Assembly (NCBI GenBank): GCA_036263655.1
Contig: DATAGP010000066.1
Location: 54,395 to 118,394 of the forward strand
Direction of reading: 5' to 3'
Source: Schlegelella_A sp036263655
GTDB lineage: Bacteria; Pseudomonadota; Gammaproteobacteria; Burkholderiales; Burkholderiaceae_C
DNA length: 64,000 bases
Position 1 is the first letter of the stretch, and every line of letters starts with the position of its first letter. The notes under the pieces are model-generated. The model did not search any database. It was not told where the DNA came from and saw nothing but the letters and a program-made list of their open reading frames with translations. The translations under genes were made by a program, and so were the position numbers. Below, piece after piece: positions 46,216 through 55,308 of the stretch.

Positions 46216-47916
46216 CTAGATCGCGGGTGCGCCGCGGGCCGGTGGCGCCATGTCCGAGAGCGCGCTGCCGGGGTCTTCCTCGCCGGCCACCGACTGCTCG
46301 TCGTCGACCGGCACCGATGCCGACGCCGATGCGCTTGCAAGCGCCGCCCCATGGGTGGCCCGCTGCATCCAGGCATCGACGGCGCGCCGGCCGGCGGCAT
46401 CGAGATGCAGGCCGAGCTTGCTGCGCCGCCAGAGGACGTCGTCGCCGCTCTGCGCCCACTCGGTCTCGCGCAGGAATGCGAGCTCGCCCGCGTGCACGCC
46501 GGGCGCGATCTCCGCGCCGAGCCCGCGCGCCAGCAACGCGTCGGCGCGCGTGCCGTAGGCGCGCGCCAGGCGGTCCAGCAGCGGGCGCGGCAGGCCCGGA
46601 TGGCGTGCCGCCAGCGCCGCGGCGAAGCGGGCGAAGGTGGCATCGACGTCGGCTTCCGGCGGCGCGCCGTCGCCGAGCCAGCGCCGCAGGTCGCCGCCCG
46701 GCAGCGGCGCGGTCGCGGTCCAGGCGCGGCCGAAGGAGCCGGCGCCGAGCGCCGCGAGGACCTGGTCGGCCGCCTGCTCGGCGAGCTTGCGGAAGGTCGT
46801 GATCTTGCCGCCCCATACCGACAGCAGCGGCGCGCCGCCGGCGCTGTCGAGCTCGAGCCGGTAGTCGCGCGTCACCGCCGCGAGGTTGCCGGACTCGTCG
46901 TAGAGCAGCGGCCGCACGCCGCTGTAGGTCCAGACCACTTGCCCGGCCGTCACCGGCTTCTCGAAGTAGCGGCTCGCCTGGGTGCAGAGATAGTCGATCT
47001 CGGCGGCGTCGATGCGTGCATCGCCGATCGGCCCGTGGTGCTCGACGTCGGTGGTCCCGATCAGGGTGAAGTCGCGCTGGAACGGGATCGCGAAGATGAT
47101 CCGCCCGTCGGCGTTCTGGAAGATGTACGCGTGCTCGTGCGCGAAGAGCCTCGGCACGACGATGTGGCTGCCCTTGACGAGGCGCAGCGCGACCTTGTCC
47201 GTGGCGTGCGCATGCTCGCTCAGGAACTGCGCCGCCCACGGACCGGCGGCATTGACGAGGGCCCGCGCCCGCACCGTCATCGTCGCCCCGGTCGAGGTGC
47301 TCGTGAGGCGCGCCTGCCAGTGCGACGGGCCGCGGACCGCATCGCTGCAGGCCCAGCGCGTCAGGACGCTGGCGCCACGCTCGGCCGCACCGAGGGCACA
47401 GAGCACGACCAGGCGCGCGTCGTCCACCCAGCCGTCCGAGTAGACGAAGGCCTTCGTGAATTGCGGCTTGAGCGGCGCACCGGCGACGTGCCGACGTAGG
47501 TCGACCGTCTCGGAGCCGGGCAGCACCTCGCGGCGCGCCAGGTGGTCGTAGAGGAAGAGGCCGAGCCGGATCATCCATACCGGCCGCATCGACGCGTCGT
47601 GCGGCATGACGAAGCGCAGCGGCCACATGATGTGCGGCGCGCCCTTCAGCAGCACCTCGCGCTCCTTCAGCGCCTTGCGCACCAGCCCGAACTGGCGGTA
47701 CTCGAGGTAGCGCAGGCCGCCGTGGATCAGCTTGGTCGACGACGACGAGGTGTGCGAGGCGAGGTCGTCCTTCTCGCAGAGGAGGACGCTGGCGCCGCGG
47801 CCGGCGAGATCGCGGGCGATGCCGGCGCCGTTGACGCCGCCGCCGACGACGAGCACGTCGACCTCGCGCTCGCTCCCGCCGGAAGCGCTCGTTCGCTCGG
47901 AAGCCGGCTGCTGCAT
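46216..47916 (-). CDS. glpD: Aerobic glycerol-3-phosphate dehydrogenase
   Basis: This 566-residue FAD enzyme oxidises glycerol-3-phosphate to dihydroxyacetone phosphate at the inner membrane and feeds electrons to quinones. The FAD-binding motif is VVGGGVNGAGIARDLAGRG. SSTKLIHGGLRYLE and the substrate region TTDVEHHG are present, as is SVWGGKITTFRKLAEQAAD. The C-terminal 40 residues, including an ASASAS run, are extra and probably unstructured. It is divergent from glpK with a 47-bp gap, so the two share a control region. Confidence 0.95.
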   Translation of the reverse strand: MQQPASERTSASGGSEREVDVLVVGGGVNGAGIARDLAGRGASVLLCEKDDLASHTSSSSTKLIHGGLRYLEYRQFGLVRKALKEREVLLKGAPHIMWPLRFVMPHDASMRPVWMIRLGLFLYDHLARREVLPGSETVDLRRHVAGAPLKPQFTKAFVYSDGWVDDARLVVLCALGAAERGASVLTRWACSDAVRGPSHWQARLTSTSTGATMTVRARALVNAAGPWAAQFLSEHAHATDKVALRLVKGSHIVVPRLFAHEHAYIFQNADGRIIFAIPFQRDFTLIGTTDVEHHGPIGDARIDAAEIDYLCTQASRYFEKPVTAGQVVWTYSGVRPLLYDESGNLAAVTRDYRLELDSAGGAPLLSVWGGKITTFRKLAEQAADQVLAALGAGSFGRAWTATAPLPGGDLRRWLGDGAPPEADVDATFARFAAALAARHPGLPRPLLDRLARAYGTRADALLARGLGAEIAPGVHAGELAFLRETEWAQSGDDVLWRRSKLGLHLDAAGRRAVDAWMQRATHGAALASASASASVPVDDEQSVAGEEDPGSALSDMAPPARGAPAI

Positions 47917-47963
47917 CGCGACTATTCTTGCATCGAGACCCGCCAGAACCAGGAGACCTCGCC

Positions 47964-49490
47964 ATGGCCCAAGCCCGGACTTGCCTGCTCGCCCTGGACC
48001 AGGGCACGTCGAGCTCGCGCGCCATCGTCTTCGACGCGGCCGGCGCGATCGTCGCGCTGGCCCAGCGCGAGTTCCGGCAGATCTATCCGCAGCCGGGCTG
48101 GGTGGAGCACGACCCGCGCGAGATCTGGACCACGCAGCTCGAGGTCGCCCGCGAGGCGATCGCCAAGGCCGGGCTCGCCGCCCGCGACATCGCCGCGCTC
48201 GGCATCACGAACCAGCGCGAGACGACGCTGGTGTGGAACCGCACGACCGGCGAGCCGATCGCCAACGCCATCGTCTGGCAGGACCGGCGCACCGCGCCCG
48301 ACTGCGACGTGCTCAGGGCGCGCGGCCTCGAGCCGCTGTTCCGCGAGCGCACGGGGCTCGTCCTCGACGCCTACTTCTCCGGCACCAAGCTGGCCTGGCT
48401 GCTCGACCACGTCCCCGGCGCCCGCGCTGCGGCGGCACGCGGCGAGCTGGTCTTCGGCACCGTCGACACCTGGCTGATGTGGATGCTGACCGGCGGTGCG
48501 GCTGCCTCGACGCGTGCCGGCGCGGTGCACGCCACGGACGTCACGAATGCATCGCGCACCCTCCTCCTCGACGTGCCGGCCGGCGCTTGGAGCGACGCGC
48601 TCTGCGAGGCCCTGAACGTGCCGCGCTCGATGCTGCCGGCGGTCCATCCCTCGAGCCATCGCTACGGCCACACGACGGCGGACCTGTTCGGCGCGCCGAT
48701 CGCCATCGGCGGCGTCGCCGGCGACCAGCAGAGCGCGCTCTTCGGCCAGGCCTGCTTCCGGCCCGGGCAGGTCAAGAATACCTACGGCACCGGCTGCTTC
48801 ATGCTCATGAACACCGGCTCGCGCTTCGAGGTGTCGAACAACGGCCTGATCGCGACCAGCGCGGCCCAGGCGGGCCCCGAACCGCAGTTCGCGCGCGAGG
48901 GCAGCGTCTTCATCGGCGGCGCGGTCGTGCAATGGCTGCGCGACGGCCTCAAGGCGATCCAGGCGAGCAGCCAGGTGCAGCAGCTCGCCGAAAGCGTCCC
49001 GGACAACGGCGGCGTGATGTTCGTGCCGGCCTTCACCGGCCTCGGCGCGCCGCACTGGAGGCCGGACGCGCGCGGCACGATCGTGGGGCTGACGCGCGGC
49101 TCGACGATCGCCCACATCGCCCGTGCCGCGCTCGAGTCGATCGCCTTCCAGAGCGCGGCGCTGCTCGACGCGATGAGCCGCGACGTCGTCGCGGCCGGCG
49201 GCGCGCCCGTCGCCGAGCTGCGCGTCGACGGCGGCGCCTCGGTCAACGACCTGCTGATGCAGTTCCAGGCCGACCTGCTCGGGATCGCCGTCGTCCGCCC
49301 CAAGGTCGTCGAGACGACTGCGCTGGGCGCCGCGTACCTCGCGGGGCTCAGCTGCGGCGTCTACAGCGGCACCGACGAGCTCGCCGCGCAGTGGCAGGTC
49401 GAGCGCACCTTCCATCCGCAGATGCCGCGCGAACGCGCCGCGGCGCTGATGCAGCGCTGGGATCACGCCGTCGCGCAGACCGTGGCCTGA
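47964..49490 (+). CDS. glpK: Glycerol kinase
   Basis: This 508-residue FGGY-family kinase phosphorylates glycerol to glycerol-3-phosphate for GlpD. Motifs are LLALDQGTSSSRAIVFD, NQRETTLVWNRTTGEPI, YGTGCFMLMNTG and VDGGASVNDLLMQFQAD. I start at 47964, which follows AGGAGACC; 12 upstream codons in frame lack support. No facilitator (glpF) or repressor (glpR) gene is present in the window. Confidence 0.96.
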   Translation: MAQARTCLLALDQGTSSSRAIVFDAAGAIVALAQREFRQIYPQPGWVEHDPREIWTTQLEVAREAIAKAGLAARDIAALGITNQRETTLVWNRTTGEPIANAIVWQDRRTAPDCDVLRARGLEPLFRERTGLVLDAYFSGTKLAWLLDHVPGARAAAARGELVFGTVDTWLMWMLTGGAAASTRAGAVHATDVTNASRTLLLDVPAGAWSDALCEALNVPRSMLPAVHPSSHRYGHTTADLFGAPIAIGGVAGDQQSALFGQACFRPGQVKNTYGTGCFMLMNTGSRFEVSNNGLIATSAAQAGPEPQFAREGSVFIGGAVVQWLRDGLKAIQASSQVQQLAESVPDNGGVMFVPAFTGLGAPHWRPDARGTIVGLTRGSTIAHIARAALESIAFQSAALLDAMSRDVVAAGGAPVAELRVDGGASVNDLLMQFQADLLGIAVVRPKVVETTALGAAYLAGLSCGVYSGTDELAAQWQVERTFHPQMPRERAAALMQRWDHAVAQTVA

Positions 49491-49657
49491 GCGGGCGGTG
49501 GGTACCTCCGCCCGCTTGCTTCGGGGGGCGGTTTTCGATGCAAAGGCCCTACCATGCGGGCTGCCGGCGGGGCTCGAGCCACCGGACGCAACCCGATGGG
49601 GGATCGTCATGGCCTCGCTGTTGCCGTCCTCGTCCTGCTCACCACGAAGGGATGCCC

Positions 49658-50188
49658 ATGTCGACCGCTGCCCCGGTGCCCGTTGCCTCGCTGCCGATCC
49701 CGCTGGAACGCGACGTCTTCCTGCGCACCCTCATCCGCGAGCTTTCCGGCACCCTCCAGGACGTCGTCGGGCTGGCCGAGGCGTCCGGCTTCGTCAGCGT
49801 CGTGGGGCAGCGCGTCGGCGACCAGATCAACGACAGCTACCGCGCCGCACTGGCGGTCGATCACCTCACCCGCGAGCAGGTGGCGGAGGTGCTGGTCGAC
49901 CTCAAGCGGCGGATCCAGGGCACCTTCTTCGTGCTGGAGCAGGACGACGAGAAGATCATCCTCGGCAACAAGGACTGCCCGTTCGCCGAGAAGGTGCTCG
50001 GGCGCCCGTCGATGTGCATGATGACCTCCAACGTGTTCGGCGTCATCGCCGCGGAGAACCTGGGCTACGCCAGGGTGATGCTCGACAAGACGATCGCCGA
50101 GGGCCACGGCGAATGCCGGGTGACCGTGCACCTGAAGCCGCTGCAAGGCGGAGCCGCCGCGACCGGGCGCGAATACTTCAAGACCTGA
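49658..50188 (+). CDS. Methanogen-output-domain-1 (MOD1)-like protein
   Basis: This is a 176-residue soluble protein. The C-terminal half shows ERDVFLRTLIRELSGTLQDV at its start and a cysteine-containing core: KDCPFAEKVLGRPSMCMM, then NLGYARVMLDKTIAEGHGEC. This fits the domain I know as methanogen output domain 1, found next to PAS histidine kinases; three cysteines suggest metal or redox sensing. The hybrid kinase gene starts 13 bp downstream. AAGGG six bases ahead supports the start at 49658, with 49652 a near alternative. Confidence 0.72.
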   Translation: MSTAAPVPVASLPIPLERDVFLRTLIRELSGTLQDVVGLAEASGFVSVVGQRVGDQINDSYRAALAVDHLTREQVAEVLVDLKRRIQGTFFVLEQDDEKIILGNKDCPFAEKVLGRPSMCMMTSNVFGVIAAENLGYARVMLDKTIAEGHGECRVTVHLKPLQGGAAATGREYFKT

Positions 50189-50201
50189 GCGTCGAGCCGT
50201 C

Positions 50202-52163
50202 GTGGCGCCTGACGCCTTCGGCGCGCTCGCCGACCTGCTGCCCGAGGCCATGCTGCTCGTCGCGGGCCACGGCCGCATCGAGCGGGCGAACCGCTCCGCC
50301 GCAGCGTTGCTCGGCGTCGGCGGCCGGGGTCTCGAGGGCCGACCCCTGCAGGCCATCGTCGACGACGAAGCGGCCGCGCTGGTGGCGTTCCTGCGGGCCT
50401 GCTCCCGCAGCCGCGCGTTCGTCCCCGGCAGCCTGACGTTCCTGCCGGCGGAAGGTCCGCCGGTGCCGTGCCGTTGCGAGGGCGCGTTGCTGGAGCCGCG
50501 GCACGAGTCGACGCCGGCGTCGCTGCTCTTGCGCCTGACCGCCAAGGCGGCGGCCCCGAGCCAGTTCGTCGCCCTCAACCAGCGCATCGACGAGCTCTCG
50601 CGGGAGGTGGTGCGGCGCCGCGCCGCCGAGGCTTCGCTGGAAGCGCTCAGCAGCAGGCTGCGTGTCACGCTCGAGAGCATCGGCGACGCGGTGATCGCCA
50701 CCGACAGCGCCGGCCGTCTCAGGCTGATGAACCCGGTCGCTCAGCGTCTGACCGGCTGGTCGCTCGACGAAGCGTCGGGGCGGCCCCTCGAGGAGGTGTT
50801 CGTCATCGTCAACGAGCACACGCGCGAGGCGGTGGAAAGCCCGGTCGCTCGGGTGCTGCGCGAAGGCGGCATCGTCGGCCTGGCCAACCACACGGTCCTG
50901 ATCGGCAAGGACGGCGTCGAGCGTCCGATCGACGACTCCGGCGCGCCGATCGTCGACGACGCCGGAGCGCTGATCGGCGTGGTCCTCGTCTTCCACGACA
51001 TCACGGAGCGGCGCGTGCTGGAGCGCGAGATCCAGCGCAAGGCCGAGTCGCTCGAGCAAGCCGATCGCCGCAAGGACGAGTTCCTGTCGATGCTCGCGCA
51101 CGAGCTGCGCAACCCGCTGGCGCCGCTGGCGACCGGCGCGTACCTGCTGGAGCGCCTGCCCGAGGCGTCCGAGGGGATCAGGAAGACGGCGGCCATGATG
51201 CAGCGCCAGGCCGGCCACATGACGCGGCTGATCGACGATCTGCTCGACGTGGCCCGGCTGACCCGAGGCAGCATCGAGCTGCGCCGCGCGCCGGTCGACC
51301 TGCGCGAGGTCCTGAATCAGGCTGCGGAAATGACCCGGCCCATCATCGAGGCCGGGAAGCATCGGCTGGAGATGCAGCTCGGTGCGGCACCGCTCCCGGT
51401 CGACGCAGACTCGACCCGGCTGGTGCAGGTGTTCAGCAACCTGCTCACCAACGCCGCCAAGTACATGGCGCCGGGCGGCCTCATCTCCGTCGGCACCGCA
51501 GCCGAGGCAGGCACCGTGAGCGTGGCCGTGCGCGACAGCGGCCCCGGCATTCCTCCCGACCTGTTGCCGCACGTGTTCGACGTCTTCGTCCAGGGCAAGC
51601 GGTCGCTGGCCCGTTCGCAAGGCGGCCTCGGCATCGGCTTGACGGTGGTGAAGTCGGTGACCGAGATGCACGGCGGCGAAGTCGCGGCGCACAACAACTC
51701 GCCCGAGCCGGGCGCCACCGTCGTGGTCCGGCTTCCCTTGCTCGGGCCTGCCTCGACGGCCCAGGCGCCCGAGGCAGCGGCTGCGCCGGCGTTCGCACCC
51801 GGGCCGGCGGCAGCCCGGATCCTGGTCGTCGACGACAACATCGACGGCGCCGAGTCCCTCGCCGCCGTCCTCCGCGAGTGGGGCCACGTCGTAGTGGTCA
51901 GCACCGAGGCATCGAGCGCGCTGGCGCTGTACGACCGGACCGAGCCCGACGTGGTGTTGCTGGACATCGGCCTGCCCGGGATCGACGGCTACGAGCTGGC
52001 CCGGCACATCCGTGCGCGCGCGCGGGCGGGGGCGCCGCGAGCGAAGCTGCTGGCGGTCACCGGGTACGCTGGCGAGGGCGCTTCGAAGCTGAGTCGGGAA
52101 GCAGGTTTCGACGCGCATCTGGTCAAGCCCGTGGATCTGATGGCGCTCCGCGCCATGCTCTGA
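50202..52163 (+). CDS. PAS-domain hybrid sensor histidine kinase with receiver domain
   Basis: This is a 653-residue kinase with a GTG start. It has a PAS-like N-terminal domain (about 8-70), a short coiled coil, and a second PAS domain (about 155-275, ending VFHDITERR). HisKA carries His300 (MLAHELRNPLAPLA). The ATPase domain shows NLLTNAAKYMAPGG, DSGPGIPPDL and GIGLTVV. A C-terminal receiver has Asp588 (VLLDIGLPGIDG). There are no membrane helices, so it senses a cytosolic signal. The adjacent MOD1 protein is the likely partner. Confidence 0.92.
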   Translation: MAPDAFGALADLLPEAMLLVAGHGRIERANRSAAALLGVGGRGLEGRPLQAIVDDEAAALVAFLRACSRSRAFVPGSLTFLPAEGPPVPCRCEGALLEPRHESTPASLLLRLTAKAAAPSQFVALNQRIDELSREVVRRRAAEASLEALSSRLRVTLESIGDAVIATDSAGRLRLMNPVAQRLTGWSLDEASGRPLEEVFVIVNEHTREAVESPVARVLREGGIVGLANHTVLIGKDGVERPIDDSGAPIVDDAGALIGVVLVFHDITERRVLEREIQRKAESLEQADRRKDEFLSMLAHELRNPLAPLATGAYLLERLPEASEGIRKTAAMMQRQAGHMTRLIDDLLDVARLTRGSIELRRAPVDLREVLNQAAEMTRPIIEAGKHRLEMQLGAAPLPVDADSTRLVQVFSNLLTNAAKYMAPGGLISVGTAAEAGTVSVAVRDSGPGIPPDLLPHVFDVFVQGKRSLARSQGGLGIGLTVVKSVTEMHGGEVAAHNNSPEPGATVVVRLPLLGPASTAQAPEAAAAPAFAPGPAAARILVVDDNIDGAESLAAVLREWGHVVVVSTEASSALALYDRTEPDVVLLDIGLPGIDGYELARHIRARARAGAPRAKLLAVTGYAGEGASKLSREAGFDAHLVKPVDLMALRAML

Positions 52164-52367
52164 GCACGGCCGCCGGCGCATCGAACCGTGGCCGTCGTGC
52201 AGCGCCGCGACCGGCCGTCGTTGCCGCCGCGGCGCCGCCACTTTCCTCACGCTCTGCACGCACCGGGTGCCCTGCGGCGGCGCGCGCACGCTCGATCGCA
52301 CTCCTACGATCGTCGCTCCACCTTGCGCCGCCGCTCGATGTCCTCACCCCTCCCCGCCCGCCCACGC

Positions 52368-52667
52368 ATGAGCGCCCGCGTCTGGCGCAGCGTGGCGCTG
52401 CTCGCCTGCGTGCCCATCGTAAGCGGCGCCTTGCTGCTCGGCGCCAGCGTCGTCAGCGACGGCCACCGCGTCCCCCGAGAACTCGCGGCGTGGAAGCTGC
52501 AGACCGGGGTCATGCTGTGCACCGAGGGCACGATCCAGCGCGGCGACGGCTCCTGGCTCGACCGCGTCCTCGCCGCCGGCACCTTTCGCTGCGGCAGCTG
52601 GGCCATGCGCGGCCAACGGCCGGGCCCCGCGGGCCTGGTCGAGTGGCCGACGTCGCCGCGGCGCTGA
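52368..52667 (+). CDS. Small hypothetical protein with N-terminal hydrophobic segment
   Basis: This is a predicted 99-residue protein. Residues 7-27 (RSVALLACVPIVSGALLLGA) look like a signal or anchor, followed by a short domain with two cysteines (VMLCTEG and GTFRCGSW) that could form a disulfide. I recognise no family. Met codons at 52338 and 52188 would add basic, unstructured residues. The preceding 204 bp hold nothing I can name. Confidence 0.45.
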   Translation: MSARVWRSVALLACVPIVSGALLLGASVVSDGHRVPRELAAWKLQTGVMLCTEGTIQRGDGSWLDRVLAAGTFRCGSWAMRGQRPGPAGLVEWPTSPRR

Positions 52668-52698
52668 GCCGCGTCCACCCCCGCTCGCCCGCGGCCGC

Positions 52699-53445
52699 TC
52701 AGCGCGGCTTGCCGAGGTCCAGCGTCCAGTAGGTCCGGTAGGTGCTGCTCGACGTGCCCGGCACGCAGACCAGGGCCATGTCGCGGAACGCCGGGTTCAT
52801 GAGGTTGGCGCAGTGGCCGTCGCTCGCGATCCAGCCGTCGATCACGGCGTTGACGCTCGGGTATCCGGCGGCGATGTTCTCGCCCAGCGCGCTCCACGCG
52901 TAGCCGGCCGCGTCGATGCGGTCGACCATCGAGCGGCCGTCGGCGCTGGTGTGCGAGATGTAGTTTCTGGCCGCCATGTCCTGCGAGTGGCCGAGCGCGG
53001 CCTGCGCCAGGCTCGTGTTCCAGCCCAGGGGCGCGGTCGGCGCGAAGCGGCCGCCGCTGCGGCAGTCGACGGCCGTCGAGCGCAGCTGGTTGATGCGGGC
53101 GAGCGCGCTCGTCGCGAATTCCGGCAGGCCGCAGGTGCCGGCGACGGGAGCCGGTGCGGGGGCAGCGACCGGTGCGGGTGCGGGCGCCGGGGCGGGGGCG
53201 GGCGCGGGTGCCGGTGCCGGTGCCGGACGGGGCCGGCGCCGCAGCGCCTCGGCGTCGCGTTCGGAAACCGACTGCGCCGCCGGCATCGAGGCCGGCGAAC
53301 CGACGGCATCGGGGACGGCAAGATCGCCGGCGTCGGTGGAAGACGTGTCGGAGCCGCCGCCGCAGGCGGACACCAGGGACGCGAGGGCTGCGGCGCAGAA
53401 GAGCGTGCCGACGCGGTCGATTCGAGAGAGGGGAGAGGTGGTCAT
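52699..53445 (-). CDS. CAP/SCP-domain (PR-1-like) lipoprotein with Ala-Pro repeat linker
   Basis: This 248-residue exported protein has a lipobox (LVSAC) and an acidic spacer. An (Ala-Pro)n linker follows, and then a CAP domain: ATSALARINQLRSTAVDC, LAQAALGHSQDMAARNYISH and SALGENIAAGYPSV. The pairing of GENIA with an upstream SH is typical of bacterial CAP proteins, whose function is unclear. The linker probably spans the cell envelope. I start at 53445 (MTTSPL); 53457 is an alternative. VOC-family gene 53598 diverges from it. Confidence 0.87.
   Translation of the reverse strand: MTTSPLSRIDRVGTLFCAAALASLVSACGGGSDTSSTDAGDLAVPDAVGSPASMPAAQSVSERDAEALRRRPRPAPAPAPAPAPAPAPAPAPVAAPAPAPVAGTCGLPEFATSALARINQLRSTAVDCRSGGRFAPTAPLGWNTSLAQAALGHSQDMAARNYISHTSADGRSMVDRIDAAGYAWSALGENIAAGYPSVNAVIDGWIASDGHCANLMNPAFRDMALVCVPGTSSSTYRTYWTLDLGKPR
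53151..53227 (-). repeat. GGTGCG-type degenerate hexamer repeat encoding the Ala-Pro linker
   Basis: About a dozen degenerate GGTGCG/GGCGCC units lie in frame within the CAP gene and encode alternating Pro and Ala. Length changes would keep the frame. Confidence 0.75.
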
Positions 53446-53597
53446 GAAAACGACCATAGCGCGCGATCGCGCCATTCATCGAAGGCCTGCTGGTCGAACC
53501 GTAAGAGCTTGTAAGCCGCCTTGCGACCGTGCCTGCGCAGGGGGGCGCCGACCGGAGTAGATTCGCCGCAGCCTCCCCCGCCGGCGCCGAACCCACC

Positions 53598-54161
53598 ATG
53601 AGCGACTTTGTCCCCATCCGCGGCCTGCACCACTTCGCCTGGCGCTGCCGCGACTGCGAGGAAACGCGCCACTTCTATGAGGACCTGCTCGGCCTGCCAC
53701 TGGTGCACGTGATCCGCTCGGACGTGGTTCCGAGCACGGGCGAGCACTGCCCCTACGTGCACGTCTTCTTCCGCATGGCCGACGGCTCGCACCTCGCCTT
53801 CTTCGACCTCGGCGACGACGTCGCCGCCGAGGCGTCGCCGAACACGCCGGCGTGGGTCAACCACATCGCGCTGCGCGTCGATTCGGTCGAGGCGCTGCGC
53901 GCCGCCAAGGCGCGTCTCGAGGCGGCCGGGGTCGAGGTGCTCGGCATCACCGACCACCACGTCATCGAGTCGATCTACTTCTTCGACCCGAACGGCATCC
54001 GCCTCGAGCTGACCACCCCGACGGCGAGCGCCGAGACGACGGCGCGGCACGAGCGCGAGGCCCATGCCGCCGTCGACGCCTGGACGCTGGAAAAGCGCGC
54101 CCGTCTGTCCGGCGCACCCGTGCTCGGTGTCCTCTCGGACCCCGCGGCGCAGGATGGCTGA
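53598..54161 (+). CDS. VOC-family (glyoxalase/extradiol dioxygenase-like) metalloenzyme
   Basis: This 187-residue protein has a paired beta-alpha-beta-beta-beta fold. Likely metal ligands are in GLHHFAWRC (His), WVNHIALRV (His) and IRLELTTP (Glu), the usual VOC pattern. FYEDLLGLPLV is also characteristic. It is first in a run with an alpha/beta hydrolase, FAD monooxygenase and DUF2783 protein, an arrangement typical of aromatic-ring degradation, so a ring-cleavage role is plausible. The substrate is unknown. The hydrolase start overlaps its stop by 8 bp. Confidence 0.83.
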   Translation: MSDFVPIRGLHHFAWRCRDCEETRHFYEDLLGLPLVHVIRSDVVPSTGEHCPYVHVFFRMADGSHLAFFDLGDDVAAEASPNTPAWVNHIALRVDSVEALRAAKARLEAAGVEVLGITDHHVIESIYFFDPNGIRLELTTPTASAETTARHEREAHAAVDAWTLEKRARLSGAPVLGVLSDPAAQDG

Positions 54162-55299
54162 GCGCCGCCTCGCCGCCATCGACGTCAAGCCCGGCGGGCT
54201 GATGGAGAGCCAGTCCGGCCTGCAAATGCTGCGGCCGCGGATCTACGGCGCCTACGAGATGCCGGAGGCCGGCACCCGCACGGCGGCGATCGTCATGCAC
54301 CCGACGAGCAACTTCATGGGCCACTACCTGATCGGCCCGCTGGCCGGACGCGGCATCGCCTGCCTCGGCCTCAACTCGCGCTATGCCGGCAACGACACCG
54401 TGCTGCTGATGGAGCGCGTGATCCAGGATCTGGGCGCCGGCGTGCGCTTCGCGCGCGAGACGCTCGGCTGCCGCCGCGTCGTCCTCGTCGGCAACTCGGG
54501 CGGCGCCGCGCTCGCCGCGTTCTACCAGGCCGAGGCCGAGCACCTGGTCGCCGAGACCTTCGTCGACGGCGATCCCACGCACCTGGTTCCCGCCGACCTG
54601 CCGCCGGTCGACGGCATCGCCCTCTGTGCCGCTCACGAGGGCCGCTCGCACCTGTTCGGCCGCTGGCTCGACCCGTCGGTCGCCGACGAGCACGACGCCC
54701 TCGCCGTCGACCCGGCCCTCGACATGTACGACCCGAGCCACTGGACCGGCGGGGCCGATGCGCCGCCGCGCTTCAGCACCGCCTTCCTGCGCCGATTCGT
54801 GGCCGGCCAGCAGCGCCGGCGCGACGCGATCGAGCGGCGCGTGCGCGAGCGGCTGGCGCAGCTGCGAGGCACGAAGGGCGCGCCGCGCGACGAGAGCTTC
54901 GTCGTCCACCGCACCCACGCCGACCCGCGCTTCCTCGACCTCACGCTCGACGCCAACGACCGCGCCCGCGGCAGCGTCTGGGGCGATGCGCGCACCGTCA
55001 ACTACGCCGCCAACGCGATGGGCCGGACAACCTCGCTCACCGCCTTCCTCTCGCAGTGGTCGACGGCGTCGCGCGCCGGCGGCCCGGAGAACCTGGCGCG
55101 CACCTCGGTGCCGGCGCTGCTGCTCACCTACACCGCCGACCAGAGCACCTTCCCGAGCACGCGCGACGCCTGGCTAGCGGCCGGCGGCGAGCGCATCCGC
55201 AACGTCGACATCGTCGGCGGCGACCACTATCTGTCGGGCCGCGCCGACCTGCAGGCGCAGGTCGCCGACGAGATCGCCGCCTTCGTCGAATCGCTGTAA
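54154..55299 (+). CDS. Alpha/beta-fold hydrolase
   Basis: This is a 381-residue hydrolase. The strand-turn AAIVMHPTSNFMGHYLI and nucleophile motif VVLVGNSGGAALAAFY (serine in G-N-S-G-G) support the alpha/beta fold, and a C-terminal histidine is in IVGGDHYLSG. Between the VOC enzyme and the FAD monooxygenase it probably hydrolyses a ring-cleavage or ester intermediate. The start at 54154 overlaps the VOC stop. A long insert (about 180-300) is probably a lid. Confidence 0.83.
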   Translation: MAERRLAAIDVKPGGLMESQSGLQMLRPRIYGAYEMPEAGTRTAAIVMHPTSNFMGHYLIGPLAGRGIACLGLNSRYAGNDTVLLMERVIQDLGAGVRFARETLGCRRVVLVGNSGGAALAAFYQAEAEHLVAETFVDGDPTHLVPADLPPVDGIALCAAHEGRSHLFGRWLDPSVADEHDALAVDPALDMYDPSHWTGGADAPPRFSTAFLRRFVAGQQRRRDAIERRVRERLAQLRGTKGAPRDESFVVHRTHADPRFLDLTLDANDRARGSVWGDARTVNYAANAMGRTTSLTAFLSQWSTASRAGGPENLARTSVPALLLTYTADQSTFPSTRDAWLAAGGERIRNVDIVGGDHYLSGRADLQAQVADEIAAFVESL

Positions 55300-55308
55300 G
55301 CTGGGTCG

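Noticed and set aside
53151..53227. Possible CRISPR or tandem array
   Set aside because: The units are short, degenerate and in frame with an Ala-Pro linker of the CAP lipoprotein. There are no spacers.
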